Source: Phenylobacterium sp. LH3H17 (GTDB taxonomy: Bacteria; Pseudomonadota; Alphaproteobacteria; Caulobacterales; Caulobacteraceae). From it: a stretch of 64,000 nt of DNA. Below are positions 35,677 through 45,797 of this stretch, piece after piece. The stretch is taken from contig NZ_CP101283.1 of NCBI RefSeq assembly GCF_024298925.1, positions 1,054,001 to 1,118,000 on the forward strand, in the 5' to 3' direction. Positions within the stretch are counted from its first letter, which is position 1. Every line of letters starts with the position of its first letter. Under the pieces are notes generated by a model. It was not told where the DNA came from. It ran no database searches and saw nothing but the letters and a program-made list of their open reading frames with translations. Position numbers and translations under genes: made by a program.

Positions 35677-37227
35677 CTAGGACTTGGGCAGCACGTAGCC
35701 GACCTGGGCGCCCGGCCCCACCGGCAGGTCCAGCGCCACCCAGGCCGCCGTCAGGGCCGCGCCTCCCACATAGAATGCGATGGCGAAGGGCAGCATGACG
35801 GCCAGCAGCGCGCCCAGTCCGAACTCCGGGACCCAGCGCCGGCAATAGAGCAGGGTCAGGACGAAGTAGGGGTTGAGCGGCGAGATCAGGTTGGTGACCG
35901 TGTCGCCCACGCGATAGGCCGCCGTGGTCATTTCGGGCGAGACGCCCAGCAACATCATCATCGGCACGGCGACCGGCGCCATGGCCGTCCACTTGGCCGA
36001 GCCCGAGGCGATGAGGAAGTCAAGCCAGGCCGACATGGTCGCCAGCAGCGGCAGCAGCAGGGCAGGCGGCGCCTGCAGGGCGCGAAGCTGCTCGGCTCCG
36101 GCGATCGCGGTGATGGGGCCGAGGTTCGACCAGCCGAACATCGCCACGAAGTGCGCGGCGAAAAAGATCAGCACGAGGTAGGGCAGCATTGCCGCCAGGC
36201 CCTCGGCCATCATGGCGACCACGTCGCGGTGTGAGCGGATGGAGCCAACGGTCGCGCCGTAGGCCCAGCCCGTCGACAGGAACAGCAGGAAAATGATGCC
36301 GATCAGGCTCTGGAAGATCGGCACGATGCGCTGGGTTCCGACGGCGGTATCGTCGTGCAGGGGGCTGTAGCCGGGCCAGAAGATGAGGGCCGCGAACAGG
36401 GCCGCGACGCCCAGCGCCGCCAGGCCGGCCGCGCGAAGTCCGCGACGTTCGAGCGGCGAGACGGCGGTCGCCGCCTCGGCGCCCATCGGCGCCGTCGCGT
36501 GCCAAGGGCCCAAGCGCGGCGCGACGATGCGCTCGGCGATGTACCAGCCCAAAGAGGTGAACACGACCGCAATGCCGATCTCGAACCACCAGTTGCCTAG
36601 GGGATTCATCGACCAGTCCGGCGCGATCAGGCGTGCGGCGGGCTCGGTGATGCCGAAGATCAGCATGTCGTACTGGCCGGGGAACAGGTTGCCCGACAGG
36701 CCGACCGCCGCGCCCGCGAAGCCGATGATGACCCCGAGGACCGGGTGACGTCCCGCGGCGGCGAACACCACGCCGGCGAGGGGCACATAGACGAGATAGC
36801 CGGCGTCGAAGGCGTGGGTTGTCAGCATGCCGATGACGAAGACTGCGGGAGTCAGGATCTGCTGCGGAACGCCGCCCAGGCTGGCTCGTAGCAGGGTCGC
36901 GAACAGTCCGCTGCGGTCGGCGACACCCGCGCCCAGCACCACGGTCAGCGCGATGCCGAGCGGCGTAAAGCTCGCATAGGTACGGGCCATCTCGGTGAAC
37001 AGCTTTCGGACGTTCTCCTCCGACAGCAGGCTCTTGGCCGCCAGGGTCTCGCCGGTGACCGGATTGACCGCCGCCCAGCCCAGGCTTGAGCCGGCGACAG
37101 ACACGGCGACCAGAACGCCGATCAGGCCCAGGAAGATGAAAACGGGGTCGGGCAGGGCGTCGCCGATCTTCTCGACGACGTTAAGGAATCGTCCGCGGGC
37201 AGGCGTGTCGATCTGAAGCTCGGCCAT
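35677..37227 (-). CDS. AbgT-family transporter
   Basis: A 516-residue integral membrane protein with about 11-13 helices and the AbgT motifs TTHAFDAGYLVYVPLAG, FPGQYDMLIFGITEPAAR and SAKWTAMAPVAVPMMMLLG, plus PLNPYFVLTLLY. The family exports or imports p-aminobenzoyl-glutamate; MtrF-type relatives export folate precursors and give sulfonamide resistance. ATG 37227 (MAELQIDTPARGRF) fits better than the in-frame start at 37242. No aminobenzoyl-glutamate hydrolase (abgAB) is adjacent. Confidence 0.9.
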   Translation of the reverse strand: MAELQIDTPARGRFLNVVEKIGDALPDPVFIFLGLIGVLVAVSVAGSSLGWAAVNPVTGETLAAKSLLSEENVRKLFTEMARTYASFTPLGIALTVVLGAGVADRSGLFATLLRASLGGVPQQILTPAVFVIGMLTTHAFDAGYLVYVPLAGVVFAAAGRHPVLGVIIGFAGAAVGLSGNLFPGQYDMLIFGITEPAARLIAPDWSMNPLGNWWFEIGIAVVFTSLGWYIAERIVAPRLGPWHATAPMGAEAATAVSPLERRGLRAAGLAALGVAALFAALIFWPGYSPLHDDTAVGTQRIVPIFQSLIGIIFLLFLSTGWAYGATVGSIRSHRDVVAMMAEGLAAMLPYLVLIFFAAHFVAMFGWSNLGPITAIAGAEQLRALQAPPALLLPLLATMSAWLDFLIASGSAKWTAMAPVAVPMMMLLGVSPEMTTAAYRVGDTVTNLISPLNPYFVLTLLYCRRWVPEFGLGALLAVMLPFAIAFYVGGAALTAAWVALDLPVGPGAQVGYVLPKS

Positions 37228-37311
37228 GATCCAGCCGAACACAGGCCAGGCGGCGTGTCTATTCGTCCGGATAACGAAGTTATTCAGTCCGCCGCGCCGC
37301 CACTCCGCCGT

Positions 37312-37980
37312 TCAGCCCTTGGCCGCGAGCCGCCCCGCCAGGGTCCGGGTGCGCCGGGCCACCGTCCAGATCGCGCCCAGCACGATGGCGAACAGCCCGA
37401 CCATCAGGGCCTCGCCACGCCAGCCCCACAGGGGCTCGAACGCGGCCACGACGCAGGCGCCGGTGAGCGCGGCCATCCGGTGCGGCTTGGCCATCGGGCC
37501 CGAGAAGTCGGCGGGCAAGCCCAGGCCGCGTCCCAACTCGCGGACATAGGCGGTCAGCACCGCCAGCACCGCCGCGGCCCAGCCAAGGGCGGCCGCGAAC
37601 ACCATGCCGGAGGCCGCGGCGCAGTAGCCGGCCCCCACCAGGAACAGGGCGTCGGCGATGCGGTCCGGCAGCTCGTTCCAGATCGGGCCGGACGTGCCGC
37701 CCTTGCCGTGCTCGACGGCCACCATGCCGTCCAGCAGGTTGCAGACCAACCGTAGCTGGATGCAGAGCCCGGCTCCGATCAGGTGCGCCCCGCGCGACAG
37801 ACCCTCGGCGAAGCCGGCGGCGATGAACAGCACCAGGCCCAGCACCGCGAAGACCACGCTGCCGGCCGAGATGGCGTCGGGGCTGATCCCGGCGCGGGCC
37901 ATGGCCGCCGCCAGGCCCCGGGCCCAGGCCGCGCCGCGGGTCTTCAGGGGGCGGCGGTTCTCAGGCGTGGCGTCGGTCAT
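37312..37980 (-). CDS. CDP-alcohol phosphatidyltransferase, YnbA-like variant
   Basis: A 222-residue membrane enzyme of the CDP-alcohol family. It lacks the classical D(x)2DG(x)2AR(x)8G(x)3D(x)3D motif: residues about 81-110 read NLLDGMVAVEHGKGG, then NELPDRIAD. The leading Asp is Asn and the AR pair is absent, while the DG pair and the last D...D are kept. A similar variant occurs in YnbA-type enzymes whose acceptor alcohol is unknown. Its start (MTDATPENRR, ATG 37980) overlaps the stop of the next membrane gene (ATGA). With the divergent CdsA-like and acyltransferase genes it forms a lipid-synthesis cluster. Confidence 0.82.
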   Translation of the reverse strand: MTDATPENRRPLKTRGAAWARGLAAAMARAGISPDAISAGSVVFAVLGLVLFIAAGFAEGLSRGAHLIGAGLCIQLRLVCNLLDGMVAVEHGKGGTSGPIWNELPDRIADALFLVGAGYCAAASGMVFAAALGWAAAVLAVLTAYVRELGRGLGLPADFSGPMAKPHRMAALTGACVVAAFEPLWGWRGEALMVGLFAIVLGAIWTVARRTRTLAGRLAAKG

Positions 37981-38375
37981 GGGACGGCCTTGGCTTGGCC
38001 GCGCGCGAGGGTGGCGGCGTAGAGGACGGCGTAAAGGGTGGAGACTGACCAGGGCACGGCGATGGTCCGCACGATCTCCGGCGTGCCGATCAGCTTGTGG
38101 ACCGCCACCAGCAGGACCAGCACCGTCCCGGCGGTGATCGCGGGCGGCAGGACGTAGGCGAGGACGCCGGGAAACTTGCCGCGCATGGCCTCCAGCACCC
38201 GTTTCAGCACCAGGGTGATCAGGCCGGAGAGCACGCCCTGCGAGAAGGCGGGAAACCAGGCCGCGGCCAGGCCATGGCCGCTGTTTGCATAGAGCGCCCA
38301 CCCGCCCATGGCCAGGAAGGCGAAGCCCACATGGGTCGCGCTCGATCCGGCGAATGTCCGAAAGCCCGGGCCCAA
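37977..38375 (-). CDS. Small integral membrane protein of the lipid cluster
   Basis: A 132-residue protein with about four transmembrane helices: VGFAFLAMGGWALYAN, a gap with LITLVLKRVLEAMRGKF, YVLPPAITAGTVLVLLVAVH and TLYAVLYAATLARG. No family is recognised. It is translationally coupled to the CDP-alcohol phosphatidyltransferase and divergent from the CdsA-like gene, so it probably helps the same lipid pathway, for example as a flippase-like or scaffold subunit, but that is inference only. Confidence 0.75.
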   Translation of the reverse strand: MGPGFRTFAGSSATHVGFAFLAMGGWALYANSGHGLAAAWFPAFSQGVLSGLITLVLKRVLEAMRGKFPGVLAYVLPPAITAGTVLVLLVAVHKLIGTPEIVRTIAVPWSVSTLYAVLYAATLARGQAKAVP

Positions 38376-38494
38376 GTTCGGCTCCCCTGCCGCTGGGACG
38401 CGAGCCTCGCCGTCATGCGAGCCACGGTCAAGGCGTGCTTGACCGTAGGGCCATGCGGGTCATGCTCGTGGAGGGCGAGCGGGGAATATCTGGC

Positions 38495-39460
38495 ATGGAC
38501 GCGATCACGGCCTTTTTCGGCGGGCAGCCGCCGGCCCTGCTGTGGGGCCTGGGCGGGGTGCTGGCCGTCCTGACCCTGGCGGTGGGGATTACCCTGCTGC
38601 TGCCCAGGCTGAAGCCGGGCGGCGACTTCACCAACCTGCGCCAGCGCATCTCGTCCTGGTGGGTGATGATCGCCCTGCTGGCCGCCGCCCTGCTCGCCGG
38701 CTGGCAGGCGGTGACGGCCCTGTTCGTGGTGGTCTCTTTTATCGCCCTGCGGGAGTTCCTGTCCCTGGCGCCGGTGCGCCGCGAGGACCGGCCCATCGTG
38801 CTGGCCGCCTTCGCGGCCATGCTGATCAACTACGGCTTCATCGTCGCCGACGACTACGGCCTCTACCGGGTCTTCATACCGACCTATGTCTTCCTGATCG
38901 TGCCCTTCCTGATGGCCTGTATCGGCCAGACGCGGGCCTTCCTGGCGACCACGGCGACCTTCCACTGGGCCATCGTCACCTGCGTCTACAACCTCGGCTA
39001 CATCGCCTTCCTGATGCGTACTCCGGCCAGCGAGCCGCTGCCGGCCGGAGCCGCGGGCCTGGTCTTCTTCCTGCTGGTGGCCACCGAGGCCAATGACGTG
39101 GCCCAGTACGTCTGGGGCAAGCTGTTCGGGAAGCGGAAGATCGTCCCCAAGGTCAGCCCCAACAAGACCTGGGAGGGCTTCCTGGGCGGCTGGGCGACCA
39201 CCGCGGCCCTGATCTGGTTCCTGGGGCCCGTCTTCTCGCCGCTCAGCGGCCTCGGCCTGGCTTGCCTGGCGATCTTCCTGCCCATAGCGGGCTTCGCCGG
39301 CGACGTGACCATGAGCGCCATCAAGCGCGACATCGGGGTGAAGGACACCAGCGCCCTGATACCCGGCCATGGCGGCCTGCTGGATCGCGCCGACAGCCTG
39401 ACCTTCACGGCCCCGCTGTTCTTCCACATCCACGCCTACTTCGCCCTGAGCCACTTCTGA
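38495..39460 (+). CDS. Phosphatidate cytidylyltransferase (YnbB/CdsA-like)
   Basis: A 321-residue membrane protein. The CdsA signature is visible near the C-terminus: KVSPNKTWEGFLGG, then SAIKRDIGVKDTSALIPGHGGLLDRADSLTFTAP (the last block carries the conserved Asp residues). Additional N-terminal helices give about nine transmembrane segments. It should make CDP-diacylglycerol from phosphatidate and CTP, feeding the YnbA-like transferase encoded divergently. ATG 38495 (MDAITAFFGG) is preferred; ATG 38462 is possible. TGATG joins it to the acyltransferase gene. It is probably not the housekeeping CdsA. Confidence 0.87.
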   Translation: MDAITAFFGGQPPALLWGLGGVLAVLTLAVGITLLLPRLKPGGDFTNLRQRISSWWVMIALLAAALLAGWQAVTALFVVVSFIALREFLSLAPVRREDRPIVLAAFAAMLINYGFIVADDYGLYRVFIPTYVFLIVPFLMACIGQTRAFLATTATFHWAIVTCVYNLGYIAFLMRTPASEPLPAGAAGLVFFLLVATEANDVAQYVWGKLFGKRKIVPKVSPNKTWEGFLGGWATTAALIWFLGPVFSPLSGLGLACLAIFLPIAGFAGDVTMSAIKRDIGVKDTSALIPGHGGLLDRADSLTFTAPLFFHIHAYFALSHF

Positions 39461-40098
39461 TGCGCTGGCTCCGTCGTCTCGTCCTGGTGGGCATCGCCCG
39501 TCCCATCGCCCGCATCTTCACCGGCGCCGATATCATCGGGCGTGAGCGCCTGCCGCTGAAGGGCCCGGCCATCCTGGCGGCCAACCACGCCAGCCATGTC
39601 GACACCATCCTGATGCTGACCCTCTATCCGTCCAAGGCGCTGGACCGGGTGCGGCCCGCGGCGGCGGCGGACTACTTCCTGAAGGGCGGCCTGATCAGCT
39701 GGCTCTCCAACACCATCATCGGCATCGTCCCCGTCCACCGCGACAAGGCTGGGACCGGGGTCGACGTCCTGGCCCCCGTGCGCGAGGCGCTGAAGGCCGG
39801 CGACATCGTGCTGATCTTCCCGGAAGGCACACGCGGGGACGGGGAGGAGATGTCCGACCTGAAGAGCGGCGTCGCCCGCCTGGCCGCCGACGTGCCCGAG
39901 GCGCCGGTCTATCCGATCTGGCTGCAGGGCGCCGGCCGGGTCCTGCCCAAGGGCGAGGTGGTGCCGGTGCCGATGAACTGCACGGTCCTGGTGGGCGAGC
40001 CCATCTATTGGCAAGGCGACCGCAAGGCGTTCATGGAGGCGCTTCGCGTGGCGTTGGAAGACCTCCACGCCAAGGCCCCGCCCCAGCGCTGGGCTTAG
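39460..40098 (+). CDS. PlsC-like lysophospholipid acyltransferase
   Basis: A 212-residue 1-acyl-glycerol-3-phosphate acyltransferase-like enzyme. The HX4D motif is NHASHVD, and the substrate-binding block is IFPEGTRGDGEE. An N-terminal amphipathic segment (MRWLRRLVLVGIARPIARIF) would hold it to the membrane. The start codon overlaps the CdsA-like stop (TGATG), so it is made together with that enzyme and would supply phosphatidate for it. Convergent with the J-domain gene: the two ends overlap by 4 nt. Confidence 0.9.
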   Translation: MRWLRRLVLVGIARPIARIFTGADIIGRERLPLKGPAILAANHASHVDTILMLTLYPSKALDRVRPAAAADYFLKGGLISWLSNTIIGIVPVHRDKAGTGVDVLAPVREALKAGDIVLIFPEGTRGDGEEMSDLKSGVARLAADVPEAPVYPIWLQGAGRVLPKGEVVPVPMNCTVLVGEPIYWQGDRKAFMEALRVALEDLHAKAPPQRWA

Positions 40099-40748
40099 GC
40101 CATCTTGGCCTTGCGAAGGACCTGGTAGGCCTTGATCACCCGCTGCAGCTTGTGCTCGGCCGAGCGGTCGCCGCCGTTGCTGTCGGGGTGGCAGCGCTTC
40201 ACCAGTTCGATGTAGCGGGCACGGATCTTCGGCGCGTCTGCGGAGTCCTCGAGGTCGAGGTCGGCGAGCGCATTGCGCTCCAGCTTGCCGATTCGCCGGG
40301 CCTCCGGAGTCGCCACGCGGGCGTTGGGTCCGCCGCCACCGAACAGGTTGAACGGGTCGCGATAGCCCTGGCCCTTGCCGAAGTTGTGGCTGGCCGCCGC
40401 CGATTCCCGCGAGAACCGGCTGGCCTTGAACTCCCAGGTCGGGCGGTCGCCGGCCGCGCTCTGGGCCTGGCGCTGACGCACCTCGCCCTCGCTCATGCCG
40501 GCGAAGAAGTTCCACTGGCGGTTATATTCGGCCGCATGACCCTGGCAGAACCAGTAGTGCTCGTTGAGCATGTCACGGGATTTCGGCGCGCGCGCGCTTC
40601 CGGCCAGGCGGCATCCCGCGTGGTCGCAAGCCCGTTCCCCGGGCTTCAGCGCATAGACGTCGTCATCGGCCTGTGCGGCCTCTTCGGGGGTCGGTGGACG
40701 CACCCGGATGTCGACAAACTTAGGCTTGTATTGAAACGCGCCGGCCAT
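40095..40748 (-). CDS. J-domain (DnaJ-like) protein
   Basis: A 217-residue protein with the J-domain at the C-terminus instead of the N-terminus: IRARYIELVKRCHPDSNGGD with the HPD motif, then KLQRVIKAYQVLRK. The N-terminal part has CDHAGC...HYWFCQGHA, possibly a small zinc site, and a conserved EYNRQWNFFAGMSEGE segment. It would stimulate an Hsp70. In Caulobacterales and relatives it sits with bolA and cobS/cobT as a recurrent block. Divergent from bolA (46-nt gap). Confidence 0.9.
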   Translation of the reverse strand: MAGAFQYKPKFVDIRVRPPTPEEAAQADDDVYALKPGERACDHAGCRLAGSARAPKSRDMLNEHYWFCQGHAAEYNRQWNFFAGMSEGEVRQRQAQSAAGDRPTWEFKASRFSRESAAASHNFGKGQGYRDPFNLFGGGGPNARVATPEARRIGKLERNALADLDLEDSADAPKIRARYIELVKRCHPDSNGGDRSAEHKLQRVIKAYQVLRKAKMA

Positions 40749-40794
40749 GACCCAAGTATGAGGCTCCTAGAGTCCCTTTCAAGAATTGAACTTG

Positions 40795-41076
40795 ATGCCG
40801 ATGGGCGCCATATTTGAGACCATCCACGACAAGCTCACCGCGGCGTTCTCGCCCACCCGCCTGGAAATCCAGGACGATTCCGACCGGCATGCCGGCCACG
40901 CGGGCGCGACACCAGGGGGAGAGAGTCATTTTAACGTATTGATCGAGGCAGAAGCCTTCGCGGGAGCGCCCAAGGTGGCGCGACAGCGGATGGTCTACAA
41001 GGCCCTGGCTGAAGAATTGAACGGGCCCATCCATGCCCTTTCGGTCAAGGCGCTGGCTCCTGGAGAGCCGAGCTAG
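40795..41076 (+). CDS. bolA: BolA family protein
   Basis: A 93-residue protein with the BolA class II fold: FETIHDKLTAAFSPTRLEIQDDSDRHAGH, then SHFNVLIEAEAFAG and RQRMVYKALAEELNGPIHALS. The His residues (RHAGH, and the C-terminal HAL) are those that bind an iron-sulfur cluster with a monothiol glutaredoxin. The start is ATG 40795 or 40801; no strong ribosome-binding site is visible. Divergent from the J-domain gene. Confidence 0.92.
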   Translation: MPMGAIFETIHDKLTAAFSPTRLEIQDDSDRHAGHAGATPGGESHFNVLIEAEAFAGAPKVARQRMVYKALAEELNGPIHALSVKALAPGEPS

Positions 41077-41126
41077 AATAATTTCCTGGTTCGCCGGTTC
41101 ACGGCGGCCCCGCCTGGGGAGGCGAC

Positions 41127-41633
41127 ATGAAGACGACGATGACCGTCAATGGCGAGGCGAGAACGCTCGACCTCGATCCGCGCACGACGCTGCTGGACGC
41201 CCTGCGCGAGCACCTGCGGCTGACCGGCTCGAAGAAGGGCTGCGACCACGGGCAGTGCGGCGCCTGCACGGTGCTGGTGGGCGGGGTGCGGATCAATTCG
41301 TGCCTCAGCCTGGCGGTCATGCATGACGGCGACGAGATCACCACCATCGAGGGGATCGGAACCGAAGCCGCCTTGCACCCGATGCAGGTGGCCTTCCTGG
41401 ACCAGGACGCCTTCCAGTGCGGCTACTGCACCCCGGGCCAGATCTGCTCGGCGGTGGGGATGCTGAAGGAGGCCGCAGACAACTGGCCTAGCCAGGCGAC
41501 GGAAGACCTGACCGGCGCAGTCTCGCTCACCGACGCCGAGATCCGCGAGCGGATGAGCGGCAACATCTGCCGCTGCTCGGCCTATCCCCAGATCCTGGCG
41601 GCGATCCGCGACGTGGCGGGAGACGCCGCATGA
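41127..41633 (+). CDS. Aldehyde oxidoreductase [2Fe-2S] subunit (PaoA/YagT-like)
   Basis: A 168-residue iron-sulfur subunit of a xanthine dehydrogenase-family enzyme. It has the plant-type cluster motif [15 protein letters not shown] with a further Cys near SCLS, and the second cluster motif [11 protein letters not shown] with [12 protein letters not shown]. It transfers electrons between molybdenum and FAD subunits. First of three genes coupled by ATGA overlaps. There is no obvious Tat signal (unlike E. coli PaoA), so the enzyme may be cytoplasmic. Confidence 0.93.
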   Translation: MKTTMTVNGEARTLDLDPRTTLLDALREHLRLTGSKKGCDHGQCGACTVLVGGVRINSCLSLAVMHDGDEITTIEGIGTEAALHPMQVAFLDQDAFQCGYCTPGQICSAVGMLKEAADNWPSQATEDLTGAVSLTDAEIRERMSGNICRCSAYPQILAAIRDVAGDAA

Positions 41634-42574
41634 GGCCCTTCACCTACGAACGCGCCGCCGACGCCCTTTCGGCCGTGAAGGCCGTGGCCTCGACCCCGGG
41701 GGCCAAGTTCCTGGCCGGCGGCACCAACCTGCTGGACCTGATGAAGCTCGACATCGAGCGGCCGACCCATCTGGTGGACGTGGGTCGCCTGCCCCTGGCG
41801 GGGATCGAAGGCGCCGACGGCGGCGTCCGGCTGGGTGGCGCGGCGACCAACAGCCAGGTCGCGGCCGACGCCACGGTGCGGGCGCTCTATCCCGTCCTCG
41901 TCCAGGCCATCGTCTCGGGCGGGTCGGGCCAGCTGCGCAACAAGGCCACGGTGGGCGGCAACCTGCTTCAGCGGACCCGCTGCGCCTATTTCTACGACAC
42001 CACAAAGCCCTGCAATAAGCGCCAGCCCGGTTCGGGCTGCGGCGCATTGGAGGGCCTCAATCGCAACAGCGCCATCTTCGGCGCCAGCAATCACTGCATC
42101 GCCACCCACCCCTCGGACATGGCCGTGGCCCTGACCGCGCTGGGCGCCAAGGTCGAGACCCTGTCCCCCGACGGATCGTCGCGGACCCTCGCGGTGGCCG
42201 ACCTGCACCGCCTGCCCGGCGATACACCGCAGATCGAGACCGACCTGGTTCCCGGCGAGCTGATCACCGCCGTGGTCCTGCCGCCGCCGCCCAGGGGCGG
42301 ACAGGCTTATGCCAAGGTCCGCGACCGGGCCTCCTATGCCGGAGGACTGGCCAGCGTGGCGGTGGCCGGCGGCCAGGTGGCCTTCGGCGCCGTGGCCCAC
42401 AAGCCCTGGCGCGCCGAGAAGACCGAGGCCGCCCTATCGGCCGGCGCCTCACCCGCCGAAGCCGTCGAGGCCGAACTGGCGGACGCCCGGGCCAACGGCC
42501 GCAACGCCTTCAAGATCGATGTCATCCGCCGTCTGACGGCGGCGACGCTCGCCGAGCAAGGGAGGGGCGCATGA
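41630..42574 (+). CDS. FAD-binding subunit of aldehyde oxidoreductase (PaoB/YagS-like)
   Basis: A 314-residue FAD-binding subunit of the molybdenum hydroxylase: [29 protein letters not shown] and a C-terminal CO dehydrogenase-like domain. Its [28 protein letters not shown] insertion and [10 protein letters not shown] contain four cysteines, like the extra [4Fe-4S] cluster of E. coli PaoB. It is translationally coupled on both sides (ATGA). Confidence 0.92.
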   Translation: MRPFTYERAADALSAVKAVASTPGAKFLAGGTNLLDLMKLDIERPTHLVDVGRLPLAGIEGADGGVRLGGAATNSQVAADATVRALYPVLVQAIVSGGSGQLRNKATVGGNLLQRTRCAYFYDTTKPCNKRQPGSGCGALEGLNRNSAIFGASNHCIATHPSDMAVALTALGAKVETLSPDGSSRTLAVADLHRLPGDTPQIETDLVPGELITAVVLPPPPRGGQAYAKVRDRASYAGGLASVAVAGGQVAFGAVAHKPWRAEKTEAALSAGASPAEAVEAELADARANGRNAFKIDVIRRLTAATLAEQGRGA

Positions 42575-44835
42575 GCTCCGTCAAGGATTGGGCCGCGCCC
42601 AACCCCATCACCGAGAACCGCGGCGGGCTGATCGGCAAGGGCGTCGATCGCTACGAGGGCAAGCTGAAGGTCACAGGGACGGCTCCCTATGCCTATGAAG
42701 TCGAGCCGCCTTCGCCGCCGGCCTTTGGCTACCTGGTGACGGCCGCCATCGCGCGCGGGCGGATTGTCCGAATCGACACCGCCGCGGCCGAGGCTTCGCC
42801 GGGCGTTCAATTCGTCTGGACGCACCACAACGTGCCGACTCAGGCCGCGCGTGGCAGCCGCGCCAATCCCCGCAGCCAGCGGCCCTCCAATCCCGCCCTG
42901 GTGGGCGACCGGATCGAATATTTCGGCCAGTCGGTGGCTTTCGTCGTCGCCGACACCTTCGAGAACGCGCGAGCCGCCGCGAACCTGGTCGAGGTCGAGT
43001 ACGCCGCCGAGGACGCCCTGGTGAGCTTCGAGGCCAACCTCGATGCGGCCGAACAGCCTCCCGGCGAGGAGGACGTTCACATCGGCGACTTCCCGAGCGC
43101 CTACGGCTCGGCGCCGGTGAGCGTCGACGAGACCTATGTCAGCCCGGTCCAGAACCACGTGCAGATGGAGCCGGTGGCGACCTTGGCCTGGTGGGACGGC
43201 GACAAGGTCACGGTCCACACCTCGATCCAGATGGTGAAGGGCGGCCAGCATGCCCTGGCCGAGACCCTGGCCATCCCCAGCGACCGGGTCCACCTGCTCA
43301 CCCGCTATATCGGCGGCGGCTTCGGCGGCAAGGGCCAGGCCTATGACGACCTGATCCTCGCCGCCCTGGGCGCGCGCGCGCTCGGGCGACCGGTGAAGCT
43401 CGCCTACACCCGCCAGCAGATGTTCCACGGCACCATCCACCGGCCCGCGGTGATTATGCGCGTGCGGCTGGGAGCCCAGCCCGACGGACGGCTGACCGCC
43501 TTCGCGGTGGAGGCGACCACCCACTGCGCCCGCAACGCGATCTTCACCGAGCACGCGGCCAATTTCTCGCGCAACCTCTACGCCGCGCCCAACCGTCTGA
43601 CCGGCCACCGCCTGGTGAAGATGGACCTGCCGGGCGCGGGGCCCATGCGTGCGCCGGGCGAGGCGCCGGGCATGCTCAGCCTGGAATGCGCCATGGATGA
43701 GCTGGCCGAGAAGCTGGGCATGGACCCCATCGAGCTGCGCCTGCGCAACGAACCCGACGTGGATCCGGAGACGGGCAAGCCCTTCTCGATCCGCCAGTTG
43801 ATCCAGTGCCTGACGGAAGGCGCCCAGCGGTTCGGCTGGGATCGCCGCAACCCCAAGCCGGGTCAGGTCCGCGACGGGCGCTGGCTGGTGGGCATGGGCA
43901 TGGCCTGCGCCATCCGCGGCAATTTCCTGCTGCCGGCCAAGGCCGGGGTGCGGATCGACGCCGACGGCACCATCACCCTGCGCCAGGGCATGACCGACAT
44001 CGGTACGGGCACCTATACGATCCTGGCCCAGATCACCGCCGAGACCCTGGGGGTCTCCATGGACAAGGTGAAGGTGGAGATCGGCGATTCCGAGTTCCCG
44101 CCGGCCCCGGGCTCCGGCGGCCAGTTCGGGGCCGCCACGGCGGGCTCGGCGGCCTACGAGGCCGGCATGAACCTGCGCCGGGCGCTGACGGAACTGGCGG
44201 TCAATGACCCGAACTCGCCGCTCTATGGCGGACCGGCCGAGTACGTCACCTTCGAGAACGGCCTGATCGGCATCGAGAACCGTACCGAGGGCCTCGCGGC
44301 CCTGGTGGCCCGCGCCGCGCCGGAGGGGGTCTATGTGGAGGGCTCGATCAGCCCCGCCGCCGACGCCCGCGACTATTCACAGCACACCTACGGCGCCCAT
44401 TTCGCCGAGGTCGGGGTGGACACGGTCACCGGCGAGGTTCGCATGCGCAGGATGTTCGGCGTGTTCGCGGCCGGCCGCATTCTCAACGCCAAGACCGCCA
44501 AGAGCCAGATCACCGGCGGCATGATCTGGGGCGTGGGCACGGCGCTGACCGAGGGAAACGCCGTCGATCCGCGCTACGGCTCGTTCATCAACCAGGACAT
44601 GGCCGGATACCTGGTGCCCAGCCACGCCGACATCGTCGACCTGAACGCCATCTTCCTCGACGAGGCCGACGACAAGGCCAATCCCATGGGCATCAAGGGG
44701 GTCGGTGAGCTGGGCATCTGCGGGGCCGGGGCGGCGGTGGCCAACGCCATCTACAACGCTGTTGGCGTGCGGCTGCGCGACTATCCGATGACCCCGGACA
44801 AGGTGCTGGCCGGCATGATGGCCAAGGGGCTCTAG
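42571..44835 (+). CDS. Molybdopterin-binding subunit of aldehyde oxidoreductase (PaoC/YagR-like)
   Basis: A 754-residue catalytic subunit binding the molybdenum-molybdopterin cofactor. Typical segments are [72 protein letters not shown] and [16 protein letters not shown] (this last with the catalytic Glu). The complex likely oxidises aldehydes or related substrates in detoxification. A dedicated XdhC/PaoD-type maturation factor is not adjacent. Its stop overlaps that of the convergent AraC gene. Confidence 0.93.
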   Translation: MSSVKDWAAPNPITENRGGLIGKGVDRYEGKLKVTGTAPYAYEVEPPSPPAFGYLVTAAIARGRIVRIDTAAAEASPGVQFVWTHHNVPTQAARGSRANPRSQRPSNPALVGDRIEYFGQSVAFVVADTFENARAAANLVEVEYAAEDALVSFEANLDAAEQPPGEEDVHIGDFPSAYGSAPVSVDETYVSPVQNHVQMEPVATLAWWDGDKVTVHTSIQMVKGGQHALAETLAIPSDRVHLLTRYIGGGFGGKGQAYDDLILAALGARALGRPVKLAYTRQQMFHGTIHRPAVIMRVRLGAQPDGRLTAFAVEATTHCARNAIFTEHAANFSRNLYAAPNRLTGHRLVKMDLPGAGPMRAPGEAPGMLSLECAMDELAEKLGMDPIELRLRNEPDVDPETGKPFSIRQLIQCLTEGAQRFGWDRRNPKPGQVRDGRWLVGMGMACAIRGNFLLPAKAGVRIDADGTITLRQGMTDIGTGTYTILAQITAETLGVSMDKVKVEIGDSEFPPAPGSGGQFGAATAGSAAYEAGMNLRRALTELAVNDPNSPLYGGPAEYVTFENGLIGIENRTEGLAALVARAAPEGVYVEGSISPAADARDYSQHTYGAHFAEVGVDTVTGEVRMRRMFGVFAAGRILNAKTAKSQITGGMIWGVGTALTEGNAVDPRYGSFINQDMAGYLVPSHADIVDLNAIFLDEADDKANPMGIKGVGELGICGAGAAVANAIYNAVGVRLRDYPMTPDKVLAGMMAKGL

Positions 44836-45667
44836 CGCCGCCGGGCGGGCCGAACGGGCGTCCCGCGATAGGCCGAAGGCGTCACCCCGTGGGCGGCGCG
44901 GAAGGCGGCGGTGAAGTGGCTGTGGCTGGAGAAGCCCAGGTCTAGGGCCAGGCCGGCGATTTCCTCTGTCTCGGGCAGCAGGGCGAGCGCGCGGGTCAGG
45001 CGCAGCCTGCGCTGATATCGGCCGATAGGCGTGCCCTCGGCGCGGTGGAAGATTTCGGCCAGATAGACCGGAGAGACCCCCAGGGCCCGGCCGATCCGGG
45101 TCAGCGACAGGGGCTCGCTCGCCTGGGCCAGCATCTCCTTGACGGCGGCGACCAGCCGCAGCGGCCGCGGTCCCACGGGGTCGGCGCGGGGCGGCTGCGC
45201 CCGAGCGCCGAACGCAGCAGGCGCAGGGCGGCGTCCTCGATGCTGAGACCGTCCTCGCCTTCGCCGCGCATCAGGGCCGCGGCCAGCCGCTGGGCGGTGT
45301 GCGACGCCGGGATGGTCAGCTCGTCGAACCGGACGAGGCCTTCGCCGACCAGCTCCTCCAGATGTTCCTCGGACAGCGTGAGGATGAGGGCGCGCACGTC
45401 ATCGTCGGCCAGACGGCGGTCGCGGGAGACCAGCCCCGGCGTGATCATCAGCACCTGGTTCGGATCGCAGATCGCCTCGCGCCGGCCGGCCTTGAAGTGG
45501 AAGGTGCTGGCGATGGGGATCAGGATCTGGCGCTCGTCCGAAAGCACCTCCCCGGTCCAATCGGGGGTCAGGCCGTGGGCCGTGGCGATCTCGACGCGCA
45601 GGGGCCCGCCGTCGGCGAGACGCCGCCGCGTCTCATGGAAGGCGTCGGGGCCGGGGCGCTGGTTCAC
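44832..45667 (-). pseudogene. AraC-family regulator split by a frameshift
   Basis: Two minus-strand frames join as one AraC-type protein. The upstream piece (45667-45101) holds the cupin-like N-domain (GEVLSDERQILIPIASTFHF, and later SEEHLEELVGEGLV). The downstream piece (45176-44832) holds both helix-turn-helix motifs (LSLTRIGRALGVSPVYLAEI, then LALDLGFSSHSHFTAAFRAA). A one-base indel near 45177-45200, in the run ...GRSRPA/ADPVGPRPLR, explains the break. The intact protein would be about 280 residues. It is convergent with the Pao operon and may have regulated it. A sequencing error is possible; otherwise it is a recent pseudogene. Confidence 0.75.
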
Positions 45668-45797
45668 CGGTCGAGCATGACCCCCGGCGCGGTTGCGGCG
45701 CTATCGGAAAATTCAGGTCGGGCGACCTGAAGATCCTGAAAGCCCGGCCGAGTCGACGCCGCTAGGGTCCGCACCCGAGACGCCAGGAGTATCGCCC

